DNA of 46,074 nucleotides, taken from NCBI GenBank assembly GCA_943704495.1, contig CALSCR010000305.1:1-46074 (forward strand). Direction: 5' to 3'. Of the stretch, positions 21,901-33,800 are shown piece by piece. The translations under genes and the position numbers were made by a program. Each line of letters begins with the position of its first letter. The first letter of the stretch is position 1. A model generated the notes under the pieces. That model searched no databases, was not told where the DNA came from, and saw nothing but the letters and a program-made list of their open reading frames with translations. The stretch is from Pigoraptor chileana. Lineage: Eukaryota; Opisthokonta; Filasterea.

Positions 21901-24900
21901 TCTCCATCGTACGGGTGCTGCACTGCCTCCGTCATGATCCGGTGCACAAATACATTCCCGTCCGTACCCGCGGAAAACAAAAAGCTGTCGTCAAAGCTCG
22001 AGCACACGGCCGTTACCTGGCCATAGTCGTTATCGTGGACATTGTCCTTCCAGTAAGAGGACGTATCGAGTAGCGGAATAATGCGAACGCCACCGTCACG
22101 CAATCCGGCGAGAAGGTACTTGCTGGCAGAGCTGATGCGCACCGCCGTGCAAGGCGAGTCCGTGTGTAGGTCAAGCACCTCTGTCGCCACTGTGTCGTCG
22201 TCAAACGAGCACTCGTACAACTTGCCTGCTCCCGGGGCGTCAAAGGAGAGGTAAAAGCGCGTCTTGCTCGTGTAGAAACCGCACAGCGCCTTCCCGTCGA
22301 CACTAACCTCCTCAAACTCGTCCTCTTTCTTTGCCGCCTCTTCCCCTTCCTTTGCGTCGCCCTCGGCAGCACCGTCCGCAGCATCCGCCTCTTTGTGGGC
22401 GTCTGGCTCGGCGTGTCCCTCCTTGTGACCATCCGGGGCACCGTCGGGCGTCTTCACCTCCACGCGCTCCTTCTTCCTCAACACCTTCAGGCCCTTGAAG
22501 CGGAATGAGCGTTTGGCAAGACCTTCCAAGTTGTACGTCTGCGACGTGTCCGCAGCACCCGGCACAGGCGATGCAATTTCAATCACATCGCCGTCTTTGC
22601 AACATGCTAGAATAAAATCGCCAGGCGTCGGCGGCGGGCTGAAGCACAGCGACATGACCGGCGAGGGCGTGCGCACAAATCCAAGTGGCTCGAATTTGTT
22701 GTTCGTCACCGCAAAGAAAAAGATTGTTCCGTCCTCCGACGCCGACGCAAAGCGCTTTCCAAGTTGGTCGTAAGCGAGTGTCGTTACGCGCCCGTTGTGG
22801 GGCTTCAGCGCCTGCGACAACTGCAGTGACTCTGTCGTGCGGCGAAGAAGGCGGACAATGCCGTCTGCAAACCCAACGACGAGCGTGCTGCCAGTGCTGT
22901 CAAGCTGCTTGGGCGCCCACACAAGGCACGTCGCCGCCGTGCGAAAACGCGCTGAAAACGGGGACGTCTTCATGACGTAATCGTAGATTCGCACAGCGCC
23001 GTCATCGCCGGCGGATGCACAAATGTGGCTGACGGGCGACACATCGAGGGCGAGCACGGGACCTGCGTGGAACGAGAGAAGTCGCTCTGGGGGACGTGCT
23101 TTTGCGTCGAGTGAGAGATCGATCTTCCATATGGATCCCGATCCGTCTTGCACGTACCAGATGGACGGCGTCTCCTTGTTGGGCGACTTGACGAGCGAGC
23201 GGATGCGCACGTTGCTGCCAACCTTCACCTCAGACATCGGATCCAATTCAAACACATTCGAGTCCTCTGTGATGTCGGCATTGTCGATTGTCTCGAAATC
23301 CCACACTTTGACGTAGCCGTCTGCACCGGCAGTGACAAGCTCGCCTTCCTCCATGTAGCATTCCTCGATCATCCCCTTGTGGCAGCGTTTCCCACCCTTT
23401 TTGCTAATCTCGCACTTGATCAACCCTGCGTCCCACAGAAGCAGATTGCCCCACTCAGTGCCACTCAATACTTTGCCGTCGGGAAGCTCTACATAGCCCG
23501 ATATGTCCGACAGCTCGGTCCGTCCAAACTTGCCAATGTATCCCTGCAGCTTGAGTCCGGTAAACGTTTGCGCCATCTTCCAGAAGCGAATGTGCCCAGT
23601 CCCGCTCGTGGTGAGCTGCCCGTCGTTCTCCGGAGAGAAAGAAACGCGAAACACATCCTGCGAAAAGGCCTTGGAGCGCAGAGTGATGCGTTCTGCCCGC
23701 CAGTCCCACACAGTCAACATGAAGTCTGGAGATGCGCCGACAGACGCGAGCATGCGACCAGACTGGTTAAAGCTGACGGCGGCGTAGGCGCGATCGGTGC
23801 CGCTGCGGAGGACGCGGTAGAGGCGTAGGGACGGATAGTGGTATATGTTGATGTTGGGCTGGCTGCCCTTTTCGGCGACGGCAAAGAATTCCCGCGTGGG
23901 ATGTACCTATAATGGTTGAAATAAGAGCGATTTGGTCAAAACGAAATCGGGAGATTACTTGATGAGATGAAAGGTACTAACTTTTGTGCCGGGGTACCGC
24001 GAGGGCAATGAAGACGGGAGAGTGTGTGCGGAAGTGGCAACAAAGGTCTCACAGACAACATCCAGACACTCACTGCAAGAGCGCCGATTCCACGCCCACT
24101 TGTCGACCGTAGATAATCTTGCTTCATTGTCGCAAGGTCGACAATCTGCACCACATTTCCCGCCGCAAACATAATGACATCGTCCTCCAGAAAGTGAAGA
24201 TTAGACCTCTTGCGGCACTCGTAACCAAACGAGTGGAAAAGCAGTGATGTGTCGGGGGATAGCTGATCCTCCGCTTGCTCCACAACTTCGGGTGTGTCGT
24301 AAAAGAAATCGTCGGGGATGGTTGAGCCCGAGCCTTCCTCCTCGCCCTCGCCCTCGCCGTCACCAACAACGGGCTCTTCCGCTGGAGGTGGTGCGGGGGG
24401 CTCGACCAGGGGCGGTCCAACTTCATCCGACACAACAGCTTCAGGCGCTGCATCTTCCGCAGCATCCGGCTCTTCCAAGTCTTCGGTGCTCTGGAACCTC
24501 TTTTCAATAATGGGCGGCCCTTCGACCGACTCGTCAATGTGATGGGGTGCTTCAATGTCAGCAATGGACGGACGGTGGGGATCTCGCCGCGTCACTTCCG
24601 CAGTGCCCTCAGGGAGCTCACCAACCGCGTCGCCGCCTGCCCCTTCGTCATCCGCAGGAATGGCTGCATCGCCACCGACAACATTGTCATCACCGGCATC
24701 AAAGAGCGAATCCGAGACAACTACATCGGCATCGATGTTGTCGTCCTGATTGCCGTCGGTGTGCGCCGGTACGGCAGCAGTCCCAGCAGGTTCCTCTTCA
24801 GTGTTAGCAGCAGCGACAGCCTCACTTCCGTCAACAACAGCGTCTTCCTCCTCGCCATCTACGTGCGTCGGCGCAATAGTTTCGTCGCCATTGTCGTTGT

Positions 24901-24910
24901 TGTCGGCCAT
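18378..24910 (-). CDS. CFAP44: CFAP44 (WDR52/FAP44), ciliary WD40 and coiled-coil protein
   Basis: Six exons: 24910-24074, 23906-19812, 19617-19354, 19185-19018, 18833-18699 and 18563-18378. All are phase 0, giving 1,894 residues (human 1,854). I chose the ATG at 24910; a GTG lies 27 bases upstream in frame. Residues 1-215 are very acidic. From about 240 the WD40 part begins (MFAAGNVVQIVDL, GIGALAVHPTREFFAVAEKG, then IRFWK, VKVWDFE and other blades) and runs to about 890. A Gly run lies near 1330. C-terminal coiled coils hold the signature CPPGCDKALYDRMLELRERRLD and end EIDVLRNEIAILSRK. In Chlamydomonas, FAP43/FAP44 form the tether of the inner-arm dynein I1/f motor heads; human mutations cause malformed sperm flagella. 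The 4,095-bp second exon is unusually long for this region. Confidence 0.95.
18954..18986. repeat. (CAA)11 microsatellite in CFAP44 intron 4
   Basis: A trinucleotide run just inside the 5-prime side of the CFAP44 intron between 19018 and 18833; on the sense strand it reads (TTG)n. Confidence 0.9.
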
Positions 24911-25699
24911 TCTCGCAATGTTGTTTGAGTACGGCACAGAGTGCGCAGAAGTGTGCGTTGTGGCCAGATGGTAGATAACAACGGGGCTGCCCCTCTAGCG
25001 CCCACGCAAGCACGCAGTATCTATCAATGTAATACGCGAGTGCTCTGTCTATTCTTTGCACAGTGCTTGTAGTTACGGATCTTCTCTCTCTGTTGTCGCT
25101 GTTTCATAATTGTTGGGTCAGGAGAATATCACTTGTGCGAGTGATCCACACATCCGCATCATGCGGGAGTATTATATTGCATTTTTGAATAAAACCGGCC
25201 AACTATTCAGCCCAAACCCGCATTAATGTGTCGAGGCGAATAATGCGGGTTCAACGACGTTGTCATGGAAATAGCTAGGGTATGGTCACGTGAATACACA
25301 GTGGCGTCATGTTGTCGTCAGAGAGTTAATCCGGAATTTACTCCAGAAAATATAAAATTACTAAATAGAGATGATTCGTTATCTATAGAGTCTGTATCCA
25401 TCTATCCAACTTATCACATCAGTCTAATAACTCCATTTATCGCATATTCAGCCGCAATATGCTTTTGCATACGCAATCGGTATGTGTGTGAGTGTGTGTG
25501 GACGTGCGATAGCGCGTCTTCGCTAATGAGCGCCGACAAACACAAAAACCTGCGAAATGGCGCCAAAACAATTTTCAAAACATTTCACCCGCCAATCCAC
25601 TCCAGCGAGGGCATCTGCACACAACAAGACAAAAAGTGAGATTCATTTATTCATACATTCCAAAACTCCCTCTTGGTGCTGTACTGAAGAGATTAAAGA
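24911..25699. promoter_or_regulatory. Divergent promoter region, CFAP44 (-) and unknown gene (+)
   Basis: A 789-bp spacer. It holds an 11-bp perfect inverted repeat (25215-25251), an imperfect RFX X-box-like site GTTGTCATGGAAAT at 25259-25272, and a GTCACGTG octamer at about 25284, all within 75 bases. This cluster is the best candidate regulatory block in the spacer. The open frames at 25265-25639 overlap it and have no recognisable content. Confidence 0.5.
25215..25251. repeat. 11-bp perfect inverted repeat in the CFAP44 divergent promoter
   Basis: AACCCGCATTA at 25215-25225 and TAATGCGGGTT at 25241-25251, with a 15-base loop. A further CCGCATCATGCGGG lies about 65 bases to the left (25156-25169), so the CCGCAT core occurs repeatedly here. 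Confidence 0.8.
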
Positions 25700-27118
25700 A
25701 TGTCGGGAGAGGGGCAATCAGAGACCCATGTTGAGGATGCCATTGGACCGGTGGACTCGCCCAAGGATGCCGTGCCCACAGTAGCGTCGTCGCAGAAGAG
25801 GAAGCCCCCTCGCCTGCGCCGTCCCCGCCCCTGCCCCATCCACAAGCTCAAGGTGTGTGCGTGTGCCCTATTGCACCCTTCCTTGCACTTGCACTGCACT
25901 GCTCAGATGCAGCAAGATGCTTTGGAGTGGCACGTGCATTTTGCCTCATACTTACCGTGCATCTGCCGGTGATTTCGCACTTCAGGGTCGCGGATGCGAG
26001 GAAGACTGCACTGGTCGCACCTTTTTCAAGCCCAGCTACAAACCAACACGGCGAGAGATTTCTCTCATCCACGTATCAAATGGAACGCAGGTTTGTGCAG
26101 TATATATTGCATATGTAGAAGGACCAATTCCACCATCACGCAGTCGGCTTTCATATTCTGTCATTTGTCTGACCAAAGCACTCATTAACTAAATTCAATC
26201 CTGATCTTTTGTGTGTGTGTGTGTGTGGTATAATTGCAATAGGGCGCGTTTGACATGATTCGCCTGAATCCCGAACTGTTTGAGTGCGGGTCGCGACTGC
26301 CGTGGACCAAGCCGACGTCGACGATTGAGGACATCAATCTGACATCGTACGAGGGACCCAGCGATGATCTGCGCACGGTGGCAATGCATGTCGTCATGCT
26401 CCCCGACTCAGACCAATTCTACGCGCTCTTTGACTGGGTGCTTGCAGACCCCAAGTGAGTGTCAGTGACACAATGGTTCATCTGGCACTTTGTGTTGTTT
26501 TAGACTGAGTGTGGCTGCCTGCGACTCTTGTGTGGTTGGTTTGGGCAACGTGGACCCCTGGCTGCATGGCCTCGTGTTGGTGGCTGTGAAGAAGTTATTG
26601 CAAATTGTGCGCCCATGGACTCCGTTGCTTTCCATTGGCTTGGGTCGCAGTGTGTGTGTGTGTTTTTGAATAATGTCGTGCATTTTGTATCTCTCCTAAT
26701 GATATGTACCGCATGTTCCCTCCTCCCTCTCTCGCGCTTCTCTCTCTGAATCCATCCGCCTATACCACACACGTCTGCATCGCATCGCGTCTTCAACCCA
26801 TGTTGCAAATGGCCTCACCACAGCTCGATGGAGACAATCGAAGTCCCTCTGACGCCCATCCAGAACGGCCGCATTGTGTCGTTCCACATTGACACTGACA
26901 TCACGAGCATCCACGTGACCGTCACTGCGCGCGTCCCCGTGCCCAATCCGGCGACAAAGCTGTTTGAGACATACACGTGCAGCTTCAGCAAGATGTGTGT
27001 GTTTCCGCCGGTGGAGAAGCTCCCTCCGGCACCGACCTCCCAGCCCCACCACCAGGGCGATGGGCATGATGTGGACGACGCGGTCGACGCAGAGTCCCCA
27101 GGCCCCGCCGACAACTGA
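25700..27118 (+). CDS. Unrecognised 254-residue protein
   Basis: Four exons: 25700-25852, 25986-26090, 26243-26454 and 26824-27118. Phases 0, 0 and 2 agree and every junction reads through well. I do not recognise the family. The N-terminus is acidic, then basic and Pro/Arg-rich (KRKPPRLRRPRPCPIHKLK). It continues GRGCEEDCTGRTFFKP, giving a C-P-x-H...C-x3-C set that could bind zinc. The centre is a likely alpha/beta domain (REISLIHVSNGTQGAFDMI; DDLRTVAMHVVMLPDSDQF; YALFDWVLADPNSMETI). A beta-rich part with alternating hydrophobics follows (GRIVSFHIDTDITSIHVTV, KLFETYTCSFSKMCVF). The tail is His/Asp/Pro-rich. There is no signal peptide or membrane segment. The gene shares a promoter region with CFAP44, so a ciliary role is possible but unproven. 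Confidence 0.7.
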
Positions 27119-28061
27119 GTCCATGACTCATCTGCCTGTGCTGCCTCTGCCTCGAGTGCGAGTACCACGCCACAACACACAATATGCATTTGGTCTCAAT
27201 GTGAGGTCATGTGTTGGGCTGGGCTGTGTGGGCGTTGTGACCACCGAGTGTGGATTGAGTGGCTTCTCTTTCAATGCGAGGGTATCACCTGTGCGTCCAT
27301 TGTACTTGCATCTGTGGCCAGGTGTGAGCCCTTGCTTGTTTTTGCTTGTTTTTCTTGTATTCAGTCGCTTTGCGTTTGTCTGTCGCGTTCTGTTTCACCT
27401 TTACAGTTTCCTTTTGTTTTTTTTGGGTTTGCGTTGATCTGCGCACATGCTCTGATGGGTGTGTGTGTGTTGAAGGGGATAAATCTGCAATTTCATCTCA
27501 TGGATGGATGGGGTGCCATAAGTTGTTATTGGGCACATGAATGGTTCGCAACTTCAGAACAGGGCATAATCCACCGATGCTACTCCAGGTGACACAGACC
27601 ACATCTGCTTACTCAAAACAGTCACAATGGGCAGATTCGTTCCTACGAAGGCCTAATGCCGGGCCGATTAATAGCAGCATCGATGTTGGTACTACTTTTT
27701 AGCACTGACTCGACTGTCACCACTGACGACGCCCTCAGTGTCAGCACTGATGACTTCGGTTGAGTGCAAATTTGGCAATGCACAGTGTCACTAGGCAGGT
27801 AGTGCCTGTCACATTCCTTGCGTTCACAGCTGCAACCATTTTGCACGCACACACGCACACACACACACTCTCTCTGTCAACCGAATGCACTCATAATGGG
27901 GTGGTAATTGTGATGTCAACACCTATCGTTGTAAGCAAAGAGACACACATACACTGTTTTTGTGTCGTCCTTTGCATCCTGCTGTGGATAAGATTTGATG
28001 CACGCTCCACTTTGTAAGGCATTTTGCGTGAATTCCTCTGTATGGAATTGTGCATCCGAAA
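27119..28061. other. Intergenic region with no recognisable gene
   Basis: 943 bp between two plus-strand genes. The first part is T-rich. At 27700-27760 several imperfect copies of CACTGAYGAC/CAGTGTCAGC occur, and a short (CA)n(CT)n run lies at 27846-27876. There is no coding signal and no AATAAA close to the upstream stop. Confidence 0.5.
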
Positions 28062-29313
28062 ATGGAAGCGACGTCATCGACACCCGGAGATAGCATGCCC
28101 TCCATCGAGACGGTATGTATTGGTCTACTTGCGTTAGCAAATGATATGATGAATACCACCTGGAATGACTGCCATGGGCGGCACAATGCTTCAAGATGAA
28201 TTTGTGGCGACTCCCCAGCGACTCCCCAGACATGTGTGCAAACAGTCAATGTAGATGCGCCGTCGCCCCCTTTATACCCCTGGCATGCGTTGCCGCTGTA
28301 CCTGCCGTGTTTATCTGAGCGTATTGCGTGTCAATCTGTTCGTCTGAGTAAATCGCAGGGTCATGTGTCCATTTAGGGCACTGTGTTTACGTAATCATGC
28401 ACTATGTTTGTCAATGTGTTGATCTGTGTAGATCGCAGTGTGTCCATTGCACTAGTTTACACGAACATGCACTATATATTTCCTTTTTTTCTTTCCGATT
28501 GTTTCAGGTCCCCGTTACCTTTGTATGGAAGGCAACCGAACCGCCGCTGCCACTCAGCGTCAGTCTTGTCATACAGCCGGCGGGCCTTGTCAACGACGAC
28601 ACGCTCACTATGGACGCCGCCCACCGCATGGTCCAGCGAGATGAGGATGGGGCGTTTGTTGTGCAGTTGCATCTGCGGCCTCGTGTGTACCAGTACATGT
28701 ATGTGCTGGACGGCGCCCTGTGGCGGTGGGTGTTGCGGCACGTGGCGTTCAATTTGGTTGCAGGTATCCAACAGTTCTACATGTGTTCGGTCCTAATGTA
28801 TGAACGCACACCATGCAGTGCGTGTTTTCTTGGTGTGTCTGTGCTGAGGTCGATGGACTTGTTCATGGGTACTCCTCCGTTAATACGTTACTTCTGTGTT
28901 ACTACTGTGTTGTTGTAGATATGCGGCGGACCAGTCGTTCACTCTCCTCGGAAGTGGTCGTATCGTGAATTACATTGAAATTCTCTCTCGGGACGCGGCA
29001 ATGGCACGTGACAGCGCATCAAAACGTGAGTTTTTGTCGATGTGTTTCATTGTTTGTGAAGTCCATGGACAGACTGCACTCACGAGCCATAAGTATGAAC
29101 ACTGGCTTGTCTTTGATAGTTCGCTCTCAGACACTCTCGCTTCACTCAACAGACACAATGGACACACGCTTCACAGGGCTGACGAGTGTGTTTGAGGCCA
29201 CTCCGCTGCTGATGAACACAACCGACGGGCGCATTGCGCAGGAAGTGATCAGAGACCGCAATAGCCGCTGGTGCTGCGGGTGCTGTCGGAGAGGCAAATG
29301 CGACATTCTCTGA
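28062..29313 (+). CDS. CBM48/AMPK-beta-like glycogen-binding-fold protein with C-terminal CaaX box
   Basis: Four exons: 28062-28112, 28508-28725, 28919-29025 and 29153-29313. Phases 0, 2 and 1 agree, giving 178 residues. Residues about 18-115 match the CBM48 pattern: VPVTFVWKATEPPLPLSVSL at the start, then DEDGAFVVQLHLRPRVYQYM, YVLDGALWRYAADQS and RIVNYIEI. These correspond to VPVTFRW..., DGEFVAILDLPPGRHQYKF, VDGEWRHDPE and NNVIEV of AMPK beta. The glycogen-contacting Trp of the GSFNNW loop is missing, while the second Trp (LWRY) is kept, so sugar binding may be altered. There is no AMPK-beta C-terminal (ASC) domain. The protein ends CCGCCRRGKCDIL: cysteines plus a CaaX box with Leu, the class usually geranylgeranylated. 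It is therefore probably a membrane-attached adaptor. Function unknown. Confidence 0.72.
28327..28477. repeat. Diverged tandem duplication, about 75-bp unit, in CBM48-gene intron 1
   Basis: Copy 1 (about 28327-28404) and copy 2 (about 28405-28477) share, in order, GTCAAT-TGTT-ATCTG, AGATCGCAG, TGTGTCCATT, GTTTACG and CATGCACTAT. They have several substitutions and small indels. The duplication is intronic. Confidence 0.65.
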
Positions 29314-30835
29314 GGACCTCAACTGTATGATCGACACACTGCGTCTCTGGCAATCAGCTCGTGCATCGTTTGGATCTTATGTGTCGCATTGACTCGATCT
29401 TATGCGCACAAGGTATCGGACACGTCTGCCTTCAATGACAGGGCTCCGCGACGAAAAACAAACCAATAATAGCACGTGACTGTCACTGCGGGATTGCGTA
29501 CAAATGCGGTACCAGTGACAACCTACTGTCTGCCTGTTTGGCACGGATATCCATTCGGTGCTGTGGGGACCCGCTCGATTGAGCGTGATTTATCTTCCTC
29601 TGAGTGTTCATGTGGCGATCCATATTACGGGAGTGTTACGAGTGGCGTGCAGATGCCGCGACGATCGTATGTTGGACGACTGTTTGAGCTGTGCGACACC
29701 TGACTGTCTGAATGCCACAATGGTATCATCACGAAAGAGGTTAATACGAAATGGCATCATCAGCCACCCGCGCCGCTGGACGCCTGCGATGGTCTCGACG
29801 ATGGACACCGCCTGTCGCACTCCCGTTCTCAGCTGCACCTGTCGTGACTGGCATTGCAACCAATCTGAGCTGGTGCACGTGGCTGTGGGCCGTTAAAAAG
29901 AACGTCGATTTGATGTATTGAGTGTAATAGTCCCGACCGGCAAGAGTAATTGTTATTGTTGAAAAAAATCCATTCTCGACTGAGCAACTACACCTGCCAT
30001 TCTTATACATACATTAATTGGAATATCTGAGTATATTATATGATATATTCGGCCTTTGTGCCATCTCTCGGCTTCCAGGAACTTGTAATGTCATCATCGG
30101 CCCCCATTAAGTTAGACGTATATCATAATGCTTGCATTGCTCCATTTATGAACGACAATTGTTTGAATGCAGTACGCTTCAGTTCTATTACATGGGACGA
30201 TTTACGCACCCTGACAACCACACATTGAAAGGTGGGGATGCAAAATGTCACACATAGTGAATTATATATTAAAAGAACCATGTACAGTAATTGTTGTCAG
30301 TATTTGCATTGACAGCTCACAGCTGCAGCATTACAGCTATATACATATAAGAACACCGACAGTAGATGAGCATTTTTTTTATATGACGTTCACGCAAATC
30401 GACAGACGACGGAGACAGACGCAAAATCAGAGCTGGGAGCAGCATATGCAGCAAAAACAACATTATAGTCAATAAAAACACACGAATCAAATGCAAACGA
30501 CGCGGAGGTGACAAAAGAGTGCCAAAAAACCGCACATGTCACTCTGGCCGGCTGCTAGTAAGTTGGACCGGTCAATACCGAGAGAGAGACTGATTTATGC
30601 ACAACACTTCACAAGTCGTGAACCCTCGTTCCACGCACGACCGCACTACCGCATACTGTGCCGGTGGCAACACAACCGATATTCCAGGGGACACCGCCAT
30701 AATCGCCAGTGCGAGACAGACAAGTGCGCACAGTCGAGACAGACATGTCAAGAGCGCCCAGTCGATTGAGGGGTCCATGCACGTGACCATCCCAAATGCA
30801 CTGATTGCTCACCCATGGCCGACAGAAGCACACGA
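29314..30835. other. Convergent intergenic region with no recognisable gene
   Basis: About 1.5 kb between the stops of the CBM48 gene and the NACHT gene. It is AT-rich at 29930-30480, with no conserved frame. A CACGTGAC octamer lies at about 29473 and another at about 30779. An AATAAA at about 30472 is on the plus strand, far from the CBM48 stop. I see nothing else in it. Confidence 0.5.
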
Positions 30836-33800
30836 TCACGGGCTCGCGGACACAGGCAGCGGGTCTTCCACTTGGAATATCAGCACAGAACCAACGACGT
30901 CACCGGCGACAATGACGGGTGCGCCGTCACTCCGCATTCCCGACGCAACGCAGTCGATCTGCCACAGATTGTAAAACACTGCACACCTGTCAAACTCGCC
31001 TGTCACGTGCGGCGTGACCTTGCTGGCGTGGTCCGAGGCGGAGGCATGCAGCAGACTAGACACGACATCCACACTCAGGACGGACAGTCTGGACACCGGC
31101 TGCTCGTCCTTGACCGACGCAGTATGCAGCCGTGCTGACGAAACACGTGAGGAGCGCGTGTCGGGCAGTCGCAGCACATGCATTGCGCCATCCTCATCTG
31201 CAATGACGGCGCGATTGGACGTGACGTCAACTCCACACGCAATTGCAGGTGACGTCAACGGAATGGAGCAGAGCGGCGGCACGGACGATCCGCGACGACC
31301 ATGCATGTGCGACTGCGACGACACAAACGAAGCCGACAGACTCGCCGTGTCGACCACCGCCAGCGCCCTGGATCCATCCTGCGCAACGTATGCAGCAACG
31401 AGCGCCGTCCCGTCTTTGCTAAAGTGGATTCCGGTGATTGCCGCACTCCCCGGCAAGACATGCAGGATGGCAGAGCCCCAGCGGCCGTCGCCACCGACAC
31501 GCCACACTCGCAGCACATCGTCCTTGGAAGCAGTGACAATGACGTTTCCCGATGGACAAAAGCTGAAAGATTGCACGGGAACGGCCAGTGTACCCAGCAC
31601 AGCAAGGCACGTGCCAGTGACCACATTCCACAACCGGGCGCCTTCGGCACGAGCAATAGAGGCGAGGATGGATCCATCCGGGGAAAATGCGCACCGACGC
31701 ACAGGCTGCGTGTGTCCGCACAGAGCACGTGACCACGGCTCGTGGGTGCCGACACTCGCCTCCACATCGTAGAGGTGGATGCTCGGTTCGTCGCCCCACG
31801 TGACTAGCCACTGTGATGCCGCTCTAGCATCACGTGGAGGAGAGAAAACGGCGCCGTAAACATATGCGCGCAGGTCTTTGAGCTCAACGATGCGAGCGTT
31901 CGTGTGTGCATCCCACAGCACAGCCGTGTTGTCGAAGGACGTCGAGGCGAGCAGCGTGCCGTCAGCGGAGGCGCCGACGCACGTGACCCAGTTGGAGTGG
32001 CCGTTGAGCGTGGCGATTTCGGCTCCCGTGAACAGGCACCACAGCTGAAAGCGGCGGAGAAAAAGGAGGAAAAAGTAAAGCAAGTTAACACACACGACAG
32101 GGATGGGTTTGGAATAGCGACAAGAGTCGAAATATGCACACACACACACACACACACTTGGGAGGCACACCAGCGCAGCAATGTGAACAGCCTGGTTGTC
32201 GGACACGCACCTTAATGCAAAAGTCCTTTCCCGTTGTGACGGCACGTGCTCCGCCCGGCAGCAGACCACAGTACAGCACCGCCCCGAGGTGACCATGCGA
32301 TGCCTCGGGTCGTACGTCGACCGATTCCCTCACCCCCCTCTTGGCAATGCTATTAATGCGCGACGGCGTGTTTCCATCCGTTCCCCAGACTGCTTCGGTT
32401 GTGGTGCGGTCACCTTTGGTGGTACCCGTCGACTCAAACCCCGGGACGACATCGGCATTCCACAGGCGAACAGTCTCATCGATTGAGCTTGATACGAGGC
32501 GCGATGAGTCCGTTGGGGCAAATGCGAGGTTGGTTACACGCGCAAAGTGACCGAGATACACAGCAATGGGTCTGCCGGTGGTACCATGCCAAAGGCGCAC
32601 CGAACGATCAAAACTGCACGCACGCCGAGTGATGTGATTGCGTTGCGATTGCAGTGAGGGCAAGACGGCGGCGGGCAGAAAAGAACGAGAGAGAGGGGAA
32701 TCAGAATGACGAATGAAGCACGTGCCTCACTTGGAGTCAAGTTGTAGACATGCGAAACACACAGTAGGCCACAGACACACGGATACACAGACACACACAC
32801 ACATACAAACACAAAGGCTGCAGTGATTGAGAGAGCAACACAGCCGATTCAGACAAACGCTTCCTTTGCACTCTTAATACACTTACCCTCCCGTCGCAAA
32901 TACCGAGCCATCGGGGGAGAACACGCAGCACGTGACTCCGTTGACATGCTGCTTCATGGCAACGATGGTAACCACGGACCATGCGAATCGGGCGGGCAGG
33001 GACGCTACCTCCTCGCCATCACGTGACACATCTCTCTCCTCCATTGCCATGCCCAGAGACACGAGCGCCTCATCAACAGAGCAGCCGATTCTGTCGTCAC
33101 TGCAGCTTCTGTCGTCACTGCAGTCGTCGACCGTTCCCTCTTCCCGCGCAGGCTTTACGATGGGAGGCGCCGCCGTGTGGAGACGCACGATGCCATCCAC
33201 CCCGCACGTGACCATCCGGAGTCCGTCGGGAGAGAAGGCACAGTCGGACGTCTTCCCGGCATGCCCCTCGAGGGGTTGCCACGCGACGCATCCGGATGCA
33301 ATGTCAAACACGCCCACGCGGGATGTGCACGCCGACAGCCATCGGAAGTCAGCCGACACCCGCATGCACGTGACCTCGCCCTTCCCGCAACCATCCCACT
33401 CTATGCGCCGACAAACTTGCGCGCCGCCGTCCGTCTTGACATCCCACACCTGACGGATGACCGCCGATATAACATCACACGAAATACAATCCATTGCGGT
33501 TAGCACACACACATTGGGAAAACCGCCCACAATCAAGTGCGACGGCCTACAGTCGCAGTACAAGCCCACACACATACACGCGGATGCCAGGGAATACTCA
33601 CGTGCACATCACCCAGTGAGGTTCCTGCAGCGACAGTCGTTCCGTCAGCATCCGTCCAAACAACCGATGTAAACACCGCATCTGTCACGTAAACTTCGGC
33701 AAGGAGGCGACCCATGGGCAACATATGGACGCAGAGCCGCCCGTCCATGCCCCCGGACACGAGGCGGCGCTCGTCGGAGGAGAGATCGAAGCATGTGTCC

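Noticed and set aside
29476-29896. Overlapping open frames in the CBM48-NACHT spacer
   Set aside because: They are short, present on both strands, and have no splice-phase partners, recognisable motif or codon pattern like the neighbouring genes.
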